A stretch of 64,000 nucleotides of DNA, taken from Ashinkailepas kermadecensis (lineage: Eukaryota > Arthropoda > Thecostraca > Neolepadidae). Where the stretch lies: assembly GCA_034440615.1 (NCBI GenBank), contig JAOTOM010005141.1, positions 744,001-808,000 on the forward strand. Reading direction: 5' to 3'. The notes under the pieces were generated by a model. The model saw only the letters and a program-made list of their open reading frames with translations, had not been told where the DNA came from and ran no database searches. A program made the position numbers and the translations under genes. This document shows positions 34,151 through 45,363 of the stretch, one piece after another (position 1 is the stretch's first letter; the number at the start of each line of letters is the position of its first letter).

Positions 34151-34440
34151 CGCTGATTACACCTCCGGCGGCCCGTGGCGCGCCGCCGCCGCCGCCGCCC
34201 GCCACCGGCCGGCCGGCCCATTAGCTCCCCTCGGGGCAGTGCGATCACCTCCCTTTGTTTGTCGTGCCACCACGCCGATGAGTGCCGGCCAAGTGTCGGC
34301 CGGCGGAGACGCCGGCCGCACGCATCGCTAAGAAAGGCGCGGCAGGCCGTCGCCGGCCGGAGGTAAACACGGCTGGCTGGCGCTCGCGTCATTCGGGCGG
34401 GCCCGCTGCCGTCTGTAATTATGGGGCGTGATTCGGCACA
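34151..34440. other. GC-rich, CpG-dense island
   Basis: Follows the satellite. Contains GCCGCCGCCGCCGCC, GGCCGGCCGGCC, and the 12-mer CTGTAATTATGG at 34413-34424, shared in inverted form with the island at 10.4 kb. No exon recognised. Confidence 0.4.
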
Positions 34441-34661
34441 CACTGGCTCGCCCACCGCAGATCAGAAGATAGGGACAAGCCATAAAGAACGAGAAAGCCA
34501 TGTGACAAATAAAAAGAGAAAACGAGAAAGAGGGAGCTAATTAGGAACAAAATGATGAGGATGGAAATGAATAGATGCATGCAGAAGGAATTATAAAGCA
34601 TGGGAGAGACAAAAAGGAAAGGAAAAGAGATTTGGATAGAAAGAGAGAAAGATAGATGCAG

Positions 34662-34662
<1 letters not shown>

Positions 34663-34729
<67 letters not shown>

Positions 34730-34736
34730 ATATATG
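34663..34736. repeat. (TA)n microsatellite
   Basis: About 33 AT dinucleotides, ending in TATCTATATATGG. The stretch on to 35845 has no recognised gene. Confidence 0.95.
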
Positions 34737-35846
34737 GATATCCCATTAAATATATACGACATGTCATAGCCGACAACACACCAGCCACGACATGTTTGCC
34801 GTTAAAAGAATATATGCAATGCTGCGTTTCTATCTCCACTCCCCCCCCAAAAAAAAACACCTGGCCGTATTATTACAAGCGAAGACCGAATCAGCTCACT
34901 GCCTGTAAGGGTGTATATGGTACTATTACACAGGGCTAAGCAGTCCGACCAGGCGCGACTGGCACGTTTTGGAAACCATTCGTTTTTGCAACTTTTGGCG
35001 CTCCAATGTTTACGCCCAAGAAGCTCTTGCATGAGATTCGTTTCGATGCTTACGGACTATTATGTAAATTATTCTTCATGCAGCGTTCTTAATCATTGTG
35101 CAAATAAAGAGGCTTGTTGTAGTATTTCTGCTCGCGAGCAAGTTTCAACAATGCTTCACGTTGCGACAAAGCACTTCATGTTTTAGTTTCCTCACTCGAA
35201 GCCAAATCCGCTTGTTTTCATTTTGACATTCACCCACTCCCGTCGCATTACTTATCCCGAAGTACTGCAAATATTTGTCACAGGAAAGAGTTTGTTGACG
35301 GTATTGCGCCGTCGGGCAGCTCACCGCGCACCTCGCACCTCTTCCGCACCTCGAACCTCTTCCGCACCTGCCACCCGCCCGTCCCTGGTGGCAGATGTAG
35401 AAAATGCGTTGTTTTTTTCCCTGAGTGGCGAGTTCATTCCCATAGAGGAATGCCGCTGTCTATTTCTGCCTTTGGTGATGCAATTCTATGAGTGCATCGC
35501 ATCCGTAATCACATTGGTTCTGCATACGCGCTTCAAAGCGCGTGGCTGTATACGACTCGAGGAAATGCATCTATGACTGACGTGCACGGAGATTCAACTG
35601 CACAAGGCCTTCAGCACTTGATCTCGCCGACCCAGAGTCCCCATGGGTGCCCCTATGTTGATGCAACTTATTGGCTGCATTGATCATAAGGCGTTGCCAC
35701 TCTAACGTCGAACTGTCGATGGGAAGCCGGAATTTCAAGCGGTAGCAAAAATTGGATCCGGGACTTCGCGGAGATGAGACGAATGCGCTATGCACGAAGC
35801 TGTCGTCGCGTCTTCCAGCGAAACGTCGCGACAAGACGAAGGAGCG

Positions 35847-36178
35847 ATCCTACACCTCGGTACATCCCTACACCTCGGTACATCCCTACACCTCGGTTTC
35901 ATTGGGTGGATTAAATGTGGTACAGGGCGCCACCACAGTGATACCGGGCGCCATCACATTGGCACAGGACGCTACCACAGTGGTACAGGGCGCCATCATA
36001 ATGACAGAGGGCGCCACCACAGTGGTACAGGGCTCCACCACAGTGGTACAGGGCGCCATCATAATGACACAGGGCACCACCACAGTGGTACAGGCGCCAT
36101 CACAGTGGTACAGGGCGCCATCACAGTGGTACAGGCGCCATCACAGTGGTACAGGGCGCCAACACAGTGGTACACTCG
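35847..36178. repeat. two adjacent minisatellites (18 bp and ~20-31 bp)
   Basis: Three copies of ACACCTCGGTACATCCCT (35849-35900) precede about 13 units of GCGCCATCACAGTGGTACAG and variants (35920-36175). Some of these alternate with a CATAATGACA form. Confidence 0.85.
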
Positions 36179-36869
36179 CCTGCAGTTAAATGTTCCAGGG
36201 GACCTTTAACTATGGCTGGCCGCCAGGAACGTGAGCTGTGTCGCTCCACGCCAATAATTACTGGTAGGCTGTGCCGCTTCACAGTTATGCGTTGCGTGAC
36301 AGCTTCACCACGGGCAAGTGTCCGAGCCATAGGTGACAATTTGCCCTGCAGCCATGAAGTGAGAAACACGGGTCTACGCTGTTCCCGCCTTGTATTCCGC
36401 GGTCGGCCAAACAACATTGGCAGTTCAACGAGCAGGCTACCAATGGATTCCTGTCGACAAGCAACAATTGATAGCGGCGGATTTCTAACTCCAGCAACAC
36501 AAATGGCTGGAAAGGTTAGAAGAGGCTCGGTTGCAAAGATGTAGTGAAAGCAGATGGGGGGTTTATGATGTCAATGAAGCATTATCTGGCCCCAAAATAA
36601 TAATAGAATGTCCAACTTGTATACTTTTCAGAAATGTAGTTCGAATTCTTCCTGGGGCGGCTTTATGGACCAGGATCCAATTGCTAAGCAGAGCTTGTTG
36701 TGTGAACTCTGGCCTCACCACCCGATCCATAAATTACAGTTTTATAGTAGAAATTGGGCAAAATGCTTCACGTGCTGTCAATACACGGACACGGCCACCC
36801 CGGTAGCTCGCTGTCGACCTCATCGTGCCAATTGCCAACTGATCCTCCCGCCTGGGGGCTAAAAGCGAG

Positions 36870-36955
36870 CTCACGAAGCGACTCGACCCCAATCTCGCCA
36901 AGACAGGGGAAACCGGTGTGGGATAGTGCTCTAACCAACTGTGACACCGGTAGGG
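36870..36955 (-). mobile_element. tRNA-like SINE head (degenerate)
   Basis: On the minus strand CAGTTGGTTAGAGCAC resembles the D-arm and A box of a tRNA. GGGGTCGAGTCGC about 35 bases on resembles a B box. No foldable tRNA remains, so a SINE relic fits better than a tRNA gene. The flanks 36179-36869 and 36956-37517 show no gene. Confidence 0.45.
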
Positions 36956-38541
36956 CAAAACCCGAGGAGGCACTTGCTGGCTTAATTCAGATTCACTGAC
37001 AAGTCGATTAGTTGCTTGATTAAATTACGCCTATTTCATTGAGAATCACAAGTTGTTGGGCGTTAGGCATATGTTGCATGATATATTAGTATTCATTGTA
37101 TATGTTGTGCACTATATTGCAAGCGACATACTAAGATTTCCGTGAGGATAAAATATTTCTTCACGCTGATACCATCCAACTATTTTACCATAAACAGTTT
37201 ATGCTTATATTGTTTCAGTACGACATGTAACCGGGCCATCCGTCATTCTTAGTGCGAAACCACCGTTAATTATTGGAAGACAGAGCAGGAATTAATACCA
37301 TAGTTGTGTGTTGAATTGCAGCATGGGGAGCATCAATAATGCCCCACGGTGCCAGTGCAATACGCATTCTAGCACCAGGGCGTGCTTTTAAAAAATGTCG
37401 GGAACAATGACAAACTAATTTGCAGCAACCTGGGTCGTTTACCATATTAAATGATTAAATGGCTTCAACGGTGTGGTGTGTGTGTGGTGTGTGGTGTGTG
37501 TAATGGTGTGTGGTGTGTGTGTGTGTGTGTGTGTGTGTGCACTTGTAATTGGTGTATACCGAGGCCGTTTTCTGTTTGCACACCTGGGAACCGAGGACGT
37601 TGGGTGTATACCGAGGACGTTTTTGACGTCCTCGGTATTCAAACTTCGTCTGAAGCATTGTCAGATGCTTACCAGTCTCCTGCCAGGTTTTCTCGTTATC
37701 CTCGGTTTTCACCATATTTGTGACCGTGTGTGTCTAGCAAGTGTGTGTGTGTGTACTCTGCAGAGAAAGTGTGAGCAAGCTGAAAGATTTAGTGATGATC
37801 GAATTCATGGTGTGGGACGAATGAGTACTTCCTTCGGTACTTGCTACTTGTCATATGGAAATGCAATTAAATGGAATTAAATTTTGGACGAGATGCAACA
37901 AAATGAAATTGTACCACATTATTTGTAGTTTTAGCTCAAATACCATGCACTTACAAAATATAAATACAGTTGGGTCGTGTGCCCACGACGGGGACAAAGT
38001 ACAGGCTTGAACGTAGCTCTGTCCACCTCTACACCGGATTGGCGGACGCGACAAGGTCGTGTTTGCAGCGAGGTGCACGGCGCGATCGTGGTTGCAGCTT
38101 ACTCAAGTCAGGACAGTATTTGGACAGAATTGAAAGGTGAGTGTTGTTTAGGTGAAACCAACGTAATGTGTTGATGTATTCGGCATTTGCATTATGCCAG
38201 TAGATTCCATGATAGTGGGAGGGGCGGAGTTTTGTGTCTATTTGTGGCTGTTCAACCACCATCATGGGCTTCATTATATTAGGCCTCTTCCGGTAAGGAA
38301 GATTCTGCCTCCTTGTAGTTTTACGCCTGTTGTTGCGTACCTTGGTGTGAGAGCATGGAATTCGGTGAATATTCATGTCTTCCTTACCGCTACATCGTGC
38401 CGAAATTTTAATTTCGTAACTATATCGCAGGCGGCTCCAGGAGTGGATTCTGGAAGGCACTTCTGACATACTATTGGAAAGCTTAGGAAGAGGAAGTGCA
38501 TTTGTATATTCTTAGGCTAATTTCACAAACAGCACGAGCGG

Positions 38542-38779
38542 TGTATTCACACCGAATTTGGCGTGAATACACCTTTAGGTAGCCTTCAAGTATTACCCCT
38601 CACACGTTCTTTATATCAACAAGGTATTTAAGTCATTGTTAGCTGACTGCCGGTCAGTTGTTGGTTACTTAAATATTAAATAAGATTAAATGTAAGCAAT
38701 TAAATGGATATTATGCAATTTAATATAATCAAATAAGATTGCCTAAAGGTGTATTAACACCAAATTCGGTGTGATTACA
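38542..38779. mobile_element. 238-bp element with inverted ends
   Basis: The left end TGTATTCACACCGAATTTGG and onward through CACCTTTAGG is repeated in inverted form at the right (complement TGTAATCACACCGAATTTGG), giving about 40-bp ends. Each end is itself a near-palindrome (GGTGTATTCAC and GTGAATACACC). There is no coding capacity. Superfamily and target duplication are not clear. Its duplicate lies at 55309-55546. The bases between the GT tract and this element show no convincing gene. Confidence 0.6.
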
Positions 38780-39073
38780 CATCTTGTGATGTAAGTGAAA
38801 TTGGCCTCTGGTTGTTCAGCGACCATAATTTTTAATGCAACTGTTCATACCACCTTACTTATCTGCTGAAATGCTTATTTTGAGCCTAATATGTCAATGG
38901 CGGATCCAAGGGATCCCATAATTGGCGCAATATGTTTTTTTTAATAAAGCAGTATCAATTACATTAACATCAAATGATGGCGGAGTGGCCCAGGTCCTTA
39001 TGTTCGGAACATATTTCATAGCATTATGAATGTGGATGCTAAAGCCACATTCAGTCAAAGCAATCCACGGCAG

Positions 39074-39279
39074 TTAGAGGCGCAGACAAGGCGGCACCAC
39101 CTCTGCACCCATTAGCACTAAACAATACACCCTATGAAGCGATATGTTGAGATTTTCACCACGCGAAACCATACATTTTCAGAGCGCTCTGCGCCGGAAG
39201 CTTTCAGCACGTTATTTTTTGTGTTTGGGGGGGGGGGGGATTCGCCCCGTCCCTTGGGAAAATCTTGACTGCGCCACTG
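39074..39279. mobile_element. hAT-like short element
   Basis: The left end TTAGAGGCGCAGACAAGG and right end TGACTGCGCCACTG are decayed forms of a CAGTGGCGCAGCCA inverted terminus. Inside are TTTTCACCACGCGAAACC, GCGCTCTGCGCC, a poly-G run and CGTCCCTTGGGAAAATC. The flanking 8-mers share GCAGT. The duplicate at 55842-56058 has a longer T and G run. Confidence 0.65.
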
Positions 39280-40069
39280 TGAGCAGTTGTTATTTTTCTC
39301 GTCATATGGGATTCGAGGGTTAGGTCTTTGGATAGAGGGTTTTGTAACAATAACTCAGCTAGGCAGACTCTAAAATGTTTCTCGAGAGCCTAAGCTAATG
39401 ATATTGATAATCCAGGAGCATATCCAGGGAGGTTAAGGGGATCATGTCTCCCCCACCAATTTTGAATGAAGATTTGCACTAGAATGAAATTTTCTGGAAA
39501 TCTAAGAACATTTTATGAGATATATTGTCTTAAGCAGACCCGAAGCATGTTCATGTCTAATGAGGTTTCTTCCAAATCGGATATTTGTAATTGCTCCCCA
39601 TGCAAGACTTCTAGATCGGCGGCCTCTGTGGGTGTTAGGCTAGAAGGGGAGTAGAGTATTAGCATTAGGCTAGAGGGGATTCGGATTGTAGAGTAGTGGT
39701 ATGTGTGTTATAACAGTATCAGTCATTGCAGAAGTTAACGATGTAAGCAGTGGTAGGTCGGAGAAAACTGCAGAAGCATGCAAGACCCTGAGTGGCAGCA
39801 TAGTTGACACTGGGACTAGATGTATGGTGACATGATTCCTTCAATCCTCCAATCCTCCAATGGTGGGAGCGAGTACCGAGTGGTACTCAAGGGCCTGGGG
39901 GTTAATGATGGGATAACTGGGCTTTGTCTGAAGGGGTTGACGTTCGTATACTTGCGGGGATGACTCTTGTGGCAAAGTAGACAGTACATTTTGATTTTGG
40001 TTGGATAGTATATTGATAGTAGATGCTCGCCTTAAATGGGCTTCATTTGATCTGAAAGTGAGTAGAGCT

Positions 40070-40262
40070 GCTAAACAGGGATACGGAGAGAATTTTGTTC
40101 AGGGGCACCCAATCAAAACGCATCATGAAACAGAGGCTGCTTTTAGCGCGGAACATTCTGTTTTGGCCTTGTGAAAATCTCAAAATCGCTTCCAACTATT
40201 GTATTTGTTTGCTCCTAAGGACGGGGTGGGGCCGGGCCCGCGCTTGGCTGTGCCTTTGCTGC
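40070..40262. mobile_element. hAT-like short element, degenerate copy
   Basis: Landmarks in order: ATCATGAAACAGAGGC, TAGCGCGGAACATTCTG, CCTTGTGAAAATCTCAAAAT, TGTATTTGTTTGCTCCTAAG, GGGGCCGGGCCC, TGGCTGTGCC. Duplicate at about 56849-57041. The surrounding bases 39280-41714 contain no recognised gene. Confidence 0.6.
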
Positions 40263-41714
40263 TAAATAGTAGGTGTGAGGAGCTCCTACGAAGCTTTCCT
40301 TGGTCAGGAGACTAGGCAGGTTGTGGGGGTGGGGTGGAAAAAGCGTAAGGCTAGCAAAGAAAAACATATATTGTCAGTCATGCTTTTACACAAATCTCAG
40401 AAGTGTTAGGAACAAGATTATGAAAATCAAATACGTGGCATCTGAGGAGCCTTTCCGGTTCTAATGGAGACCAGTCGGAGGGCAGGGCGATACCAACCAC
40501 TCCCCCTGACATGCTTTCAGTTCCTATCATTTTGTTATTCCCATGCAGTAGCGTATTTGAAATCAGCCGAGAAGGCGGGGGTTGCCAACCCGAATTTTCG
40601 AAATGAAGACTGTTGAATGGGGGTAATATAGCATACAAAGATGATGCTAAAGAATACAAAAGTTGCAACATGACCTAACCTAACCTAGCCTGGCATCCCA
40701 TATCAGGATTTTTTTCAATGGTAAAATACAAACAATCTTTCGTTCTTAAAAGCATCGATTTAAAAACCCAACGTAATTGAACCATTTTTGTAAAATTTCA
40801 AACCCAATTTAGAATATTTCCTAAATAAAAAATGATAACCTTACTTAGCCTAACCAATCCTGGCTCTTTTGTTTGCTTCATGGAGGTAAAATGTATGGAA
40901 GCTTACCTCGTGAATACCCTAAAGCGCAATAATACCGATTGCCTTCCCAATGTTACAATGCTATACCCCTGAAGGGAACTTCTCCTGCATACTTCAAGGG
41001 CATTTTGAAGTTGGCAGCAAAAATAGAATGAAAAAGTATGTAGGTACTTAACGAGGGGGGATTATGCTTTGCATTCACTCATTCTGCCCTAGAGAGGTTT
41101 TCTGGGCGACATCTGCACTGCAGTTGTGGAACTATCCACATTTTCAGGCATCTATGCGAGGCAAACTTGACCCCGTACACCAGGCCCCCCAACAGTTGCC
41201 CCGTGCGCCATGCATGCCACTGCTGAATGCACAATATGCATGTCCTTGCCGTGACTGTTTCGGTGCGTAGTCTCTTCTGGAAGAAGAACAACTCACTTTC
41301 TGCCGCTCAGAATTTATGCCTGCGCTGCGCTCAGCCCACTTCCGGTGTAGGTTATGGCCACTGTCAGTGACACTAATACCTATGAGTCACCCGACGTGCT
41401 CTTGATTCGACAGATACCTAACCAATCAACTAATCATATTAGTTGCTTTGTTGGCTGAGACGGCAGCCCAGCATCCCCCTTCAGTTTCCCACTAGCAGCC
41501 CACTCGTCACCCCACCGCTCGGGGTCATGGGTCAGGGCTCTGCAGACGACACCTAACACCTCAGAACTATCAGTACAACTCTGTTGGGCCCACGTCGGCC
41601 TGATGCGACACTCCTGGCCGACCCCAGATAGTACGTCTTACCAAATTATGAACTACGGGTCTCATATGTCAGCGTTTCGCAGCACAGGGAGTCACTGGAC
41701 TCAAAGACCCCATA

Positions 41715-42671
41715 TTAACACGCGCACTGGAGGGGGGAGGCGAAATCCGCCCACCCCTCCGGTTTTTCGCAAATAACTGCAGATTTTACCGGTCGATATG
41801 CGCGATTTTCTGCGTACCTGCTTAGAAATGAACAATGAGTCGCTTAAAGCAATAAAAATGGAAATCGGCCGATTTTTTTTTCAAGTTAGGGACCGTTAAA
41901 GTAAAACAATTATAGCGCCAGACCACAAAAATCAGCGCTGATGCGCTTCCCGTATACTCGCAAAGGGGAAGTGTTCTTGGCAACACTAGCGAGTTGTTTG
42001 ATGTATATTTGTATGCTATATAGCTTCAAAGTCATGTTAGGTGACCGAGGTCAAGTCAGGTCAAGTTCATGACAGGTTAATGGAACCAAACTTGATCAAC
42101 TGGAATGTTGTCATAAATGCATTACTGTTTGTAATTTGTACTGTTTGTCATTGCGTTTCCATATTTTATTCATGTACTTTTCCATACTTTATTCATGCAC
42201 TTCACTCCTTTCTTCACGAAGCCGATTGCTCCGAGCTTCCCGACGGAGCAGTCGGGCGGGCGGCCCGGTTCCGGTAACTGGAACAGGTAACTGACCTGAC
42301 AAAGTGGTACTACATAGGTGACCTGAGGTCAAATGTTGGGTCTAGCATCTGCATTGCATCATTAGTAATGTCCAAAACATCACGGATGCCCATTTTGAGG
42401 CATTTAAACACAAACACAGCGATTCATAACGATGACAAGCCAAGCCACACAAAACCAGCAAATTTTGCCAATTTGACCTCATTTGACCTTGAAGATATTG
42501 ACCTAAGGTCATGAAATTTGCACACAATAGAGTTCACTACCGTACCCAATCCACCATGTGAATTTCGTTCCTCCAGCTTTCCTAGGAGCCGAGATCTTAG
42601 GGGGGGGCGGGCGGAATCCGCCCCCCCTCCGGTGCGCATAATTTTCAGAGGCCCTCCAGGGCGCGTGTTAA
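41715..42671. mobile_element. TTAA-flanked non-autonomous element, copy 2
   Basis: Bounded by TTAA at 41715-41718 and 42668-42671, with inverted ends CACGCGCACTGGAGG and complement CACGCGCCCTGGAGG. Orientation is opposite to copy 1, and it is longer because about 163 bp (42100-42262) has been added. Interior AGGTCA words are conserved, including TGACCTGAGGTCA near 42310 and TGACCTAAGGTCA near 42500. No coding capacity. Confidence 0.78.
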
Positions 42672-42786
42672 ATGATTAAAAAAAAACATAATTCATGATA
42701 TGACAATCCCATGAAACATAATTTTGCAATAGTTTCACAGCGAAGGAAACAATTTCGTCAGTTAATCATATACACCTGGTTTCAAA

Positions 42787-42799
42787 GGTTCAAAGGTTA
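42787..42799. other. 13-bp filler replacing 1.36 kb present in copy 2
   Basis: Copy 1 reads TTTCAAA-GGTTCAAAGGTTA-TTGCTC, while copy 2 has 1358 bp between the same flanks (59569-60926). The filler repeats local GGTTCAAAGGTT words, as end-joining repair often does. That favours deletion in copy 1 over insertion in copy 2. Confidence 0.7.
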
Positions 42800-42991
42800 T
42801 TGCTCTAGGATAGTGCTTAACGACAATCCAACTGTTGCAGGTGACCGCGGCTCTCGACGGCGGCACCGGTCGGGGGGGTACAGGCGGTCTTCGAGTACAG
42901 TCGACTTGTCCTAGCCGTGTGGGACGAATGAGCACGCATCTGTCCACCGAGCTGGGCCCGAGACCGAGCACCGACCGTGCCACCTGTGGGG

Positions 42992-43052
42992 CACGTGCCT
43001 GAGCAACATGTTGTAAGACACGTGCCGGCGCGGCCAGTCTGGCCGACACGTG
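42992..43052. promoter_or_regulatory. three evenly spaced CACGTG E-boxes
   Basis: CACGTG occurs at 42992, 43019 and 43047, spaced 27 and 28 bp, in CpG-rich sequence. The last two flank the dyad GGCCAGTCTGGCC. A TTTATTTAAT tract follows. The duplicate at 61143-61203 is unchanged. Binding of bHLH factors is a reasonable guess, not shown. Confidence 0.35.
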
Positions 43053-43479
43053 CTGCAGTTTATTTAATCAAGAACTGTAAGTGACTGGTACGTTTTGGAT
43101 GTGTCTTGTTGTAATACATGAAATATTGCTCAAAGCCGTCTGACAACCGTACTTGTGCCCCACAAGTATATTACTGAATTTCCGAAAAGTTTACCTTCGG
43201 CGTAACCTTGTGGAGCGCCTAATTGCCTTTTAACCGGAAAATACCCTTTTTCTCATAACCTCATCTAATGCGTTGACTTTATGGGTGGACGTTCCCTCCC
43301 AATTCCCTCGACTCCACACATACCAAACGTTAAATACAATGTGTACACTGGGGAAGGATATGCTGGTGAATGTACCCTCCTACGCATTGCTATTCACCTG
43401 GCCTTCCTTCATCCAGTGAGAATGCTATGCCCTGCCCTTTACTCCAACCCTGCTCATGGTCCGACACCAACTTTTCAGT

Positions 43480-43870
43480 TCAGTTCGGAAGCGACGAAAT
43501 TTCAATTTATTTCGGTGTCGAGGCCCCAGGTGTTACCATCAGTCCTCATCTGAAATGGGACAAGCACATCCCCACAATCGTTCAACGATGTTGCATGCTA
43601 TTTGTCGGCCTGGCTAGAATGTGCCACAGGGTGCCAAAGGCACAAAGCGCATGCTCATCGAAGCGACAATCTTTCGGCATGCTCGATACTGCATCGGTGT
43701 CCGGGGAAGCTGCACTGCGGCGTAGAAAAACCAAAGGCCATCAATGTTAGTGCTCGTATCATGAGTGGCTTAGGCCGACGTGAACATGTGACATCGGTGT
43801 TGCGAGAGTTGGGATGGAGACGAGTTGATAGCGTACTCAAAAGACATGCCCTTGCGTTGATGCGCTAGCT
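43480..43870 (+). pseudogene. C-terminal fragment of a third non-LTR reverse transcriptase
   Basis: Reads GVTISPHLKWDKHIPTIVQR, then in another frame LIEATIFRHARYCIGVRGSC, then SGLGRREHVTSVLRELGW and RRVDSVLKRHALALMR. This order (GVT-xx-LKW, a YC-GVWG block, then RREHVT..LRELGW) is that of the post-palm region of several LINE clades, and it is unlike families 1 and 2. At least two frame breaks. No catalytic part. The duplicate is at 61631-62021. Confidence 0.6.
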
Positions 43871-44221
43871 CCTGACGACACCAAATGCCAAGTCATAAAG
43901 GCTTAATAAGAGCCACCACAGGGGTCCATCTGGGTTAAGCCTGTCTGGAAAAGGTACTAAAAATGTACATACTCTCACCCTAATCAATCCCTTATCTCAA
44001 GTTCCTAGGAAGCTATATATCACAGCCTATCTAACACCAATTCACTTGCTATTGCATAACACACTCCCCTTGTGCTACCATAGACAATCTCATCAGTATC
44101 ACATCCCGAAGGAAGGTGCTGAATCCACTGCTAGGTACACCCTATATAAAGTTATAAAGCGCCCAGACTCAATAAGAGACCCAATGGCCCATCCAGTTCA
44201 GTCTGCAAATGGAAGATAATT

Positions 44222-44228
44222 TAAACCT
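44222..44228. repeat. 7-bp target duplication, left (TAAACCT)
   Basis: TAAACCT lies directly before the family-1 insertion and is repeated at 45125-45131. Removing one copy with the insert rejoins the family-2 3' region as seen uninterrupted at 24.34 kb. Confidence 0.75.
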
Positions 44229-45124
44229 GAAATGAGCAGGTCTTGCTGCAGAAAGACCTAGACGAGCTTGTGAAGTGGTCAGAAAAATGGCAAATGAAAT
44301 TTAATTTTGATAAGTGCAAAATCATGCATGTAGGTAGGCAGCATATCAAGGCTCCATACTTGATGGGTGGCCAAGTATTATCTGTGCCTCAGCAGGAGAA
44401 GGACTTAGGTGTTATTTTGAACACAAAATTGGGGGCATCAGAACAGACCAAAGAAGCCAGGAAGAAGGCACTAAGAATGCTTGGGGCAATAAATAGGAAT
44501 GTATCATACAAAAGTGAGGAAGTCATCAGGAAGCTTTACTGTGCATATGTCAGGCCACATCTGGAATATTGCGTCCAAGCTTGGTCCCCTAGTTATGAAA
44601 AAGATTGTTGGCGGTTAGAGAGAGTATAAAAGAGGGCAACAAAAATGGTGAATGGTATAGGCAACCTGGTATATGAGGAAAGATTGAAGAAACTGAATAT
44701 GTTTTCACTTAGATATACAAGGCTGAGAGGAGATCTAATCGAGGTCTTTAAATTTGTTCATGGTCAGGAACAGGGTTATCTCAGGGAACTGTTTGAATTT
44801 AACAGAAATGATGCAATTCGAGGTCATAGATTCAAAATTAAAGTTAATCACAGCAGGACAAGGCTAAGACAGTCCTTCTTCACCAACAGGGTAGTAGAAC
44901 ACTGGAACCAGCTGCCAGAAACCATTGTCAGTAGCAACACACTGAACATCTTTAAGAACAGCATAGACAATCATTATAAGAATAGGGGGGTTGTTTTTCT
45001 GTATTCCAGGGAGAGTTGATCAACACATTTGGTGGACAACTGGTTCAGTGTACAGAGTGCAACCAAGAAGGGCCCTTGTGGCTCATATTTGCACTGATCT
45101 TTTATGTCTTTATGTCTTTATCTC
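44229..45124 (+). mobile_element. family-1 LINE, 5'-truncated, inserted into the family-2 3' region
   Basis: Starts just before VLLQKDLDELVKWSEKWQ and ends with the TATGTCTTTATGTCTTTATCTC tail. It is flanked by TAAACCT duplications. A CAA-to-TAA change at 44627 puts a stop between LLERV and KRATKMV; both duplicates share it, so the mutation predates duplication. The ORF2 end ...VVFLYSRES is otherwise intact. Confidence 0.88.
44243..45019 (+). pseudogene. reverse transcriptase C-terminus, LINE family 1
   Basis: About 258 codons in one frame: QKDLDELVKWSEKWQMKFNF, RPHLEYCVQAWSPSYEKDCW, a stop at 44627, then KRATKMVNGIGNLVYEER and VVEHWNQLPETIVSSNTL. It lacks the catalytic FADD, so it could not act even without the stop. 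Confidence 0.87.
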
Positions 45125-45131
45125 TAAACCT
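45125..45131. repeat. 7-bp target duplication, right (TAAACCT)
   Basis: The matching copy of 44222-44228, directly after the tail of the inserted LINE. Confidence 0.75.
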
Positions 45132-45363
45132 AGTAAAAAGACCCTCCACAACCATCCCACATCCCGAAGAACCAGTCCTCTAACATCCCACACACCCATC
45201 AATGCCCATCCACCCCAACTTTCCAGCCCTATTCCCCCGATCTCCCTCAACACATGTGGATTGCATGCCCTATCAATAATCCTCAAACTACATCCATGCC
45301 CGCTTAAAGGGGTCTGTGCCATGCACACCTACTTAACATGCATCTCTTCCCATCCATCACAAA

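Noticed and set aside
35815..35826. A further hammerhead core at GCGAAACGTCGCG
   Set aside because: No CUGAUGA-like core or stem II precedes it.
37970..38470. Possible LINE C-terminal block (YLGVRAWNSV) on the plus strand
   Set aside because: Only one short LINE-like phrase, no other motifs, and an equally long open frame on the other strand; not strong enough to call.
40670..40695. CCTAACCTAACCTAG as arthropod-type telomeric repeat
   Set aside because: Little more than two units, in the interior of a duplicated segment; too short to indicate a telomere or the taxon.
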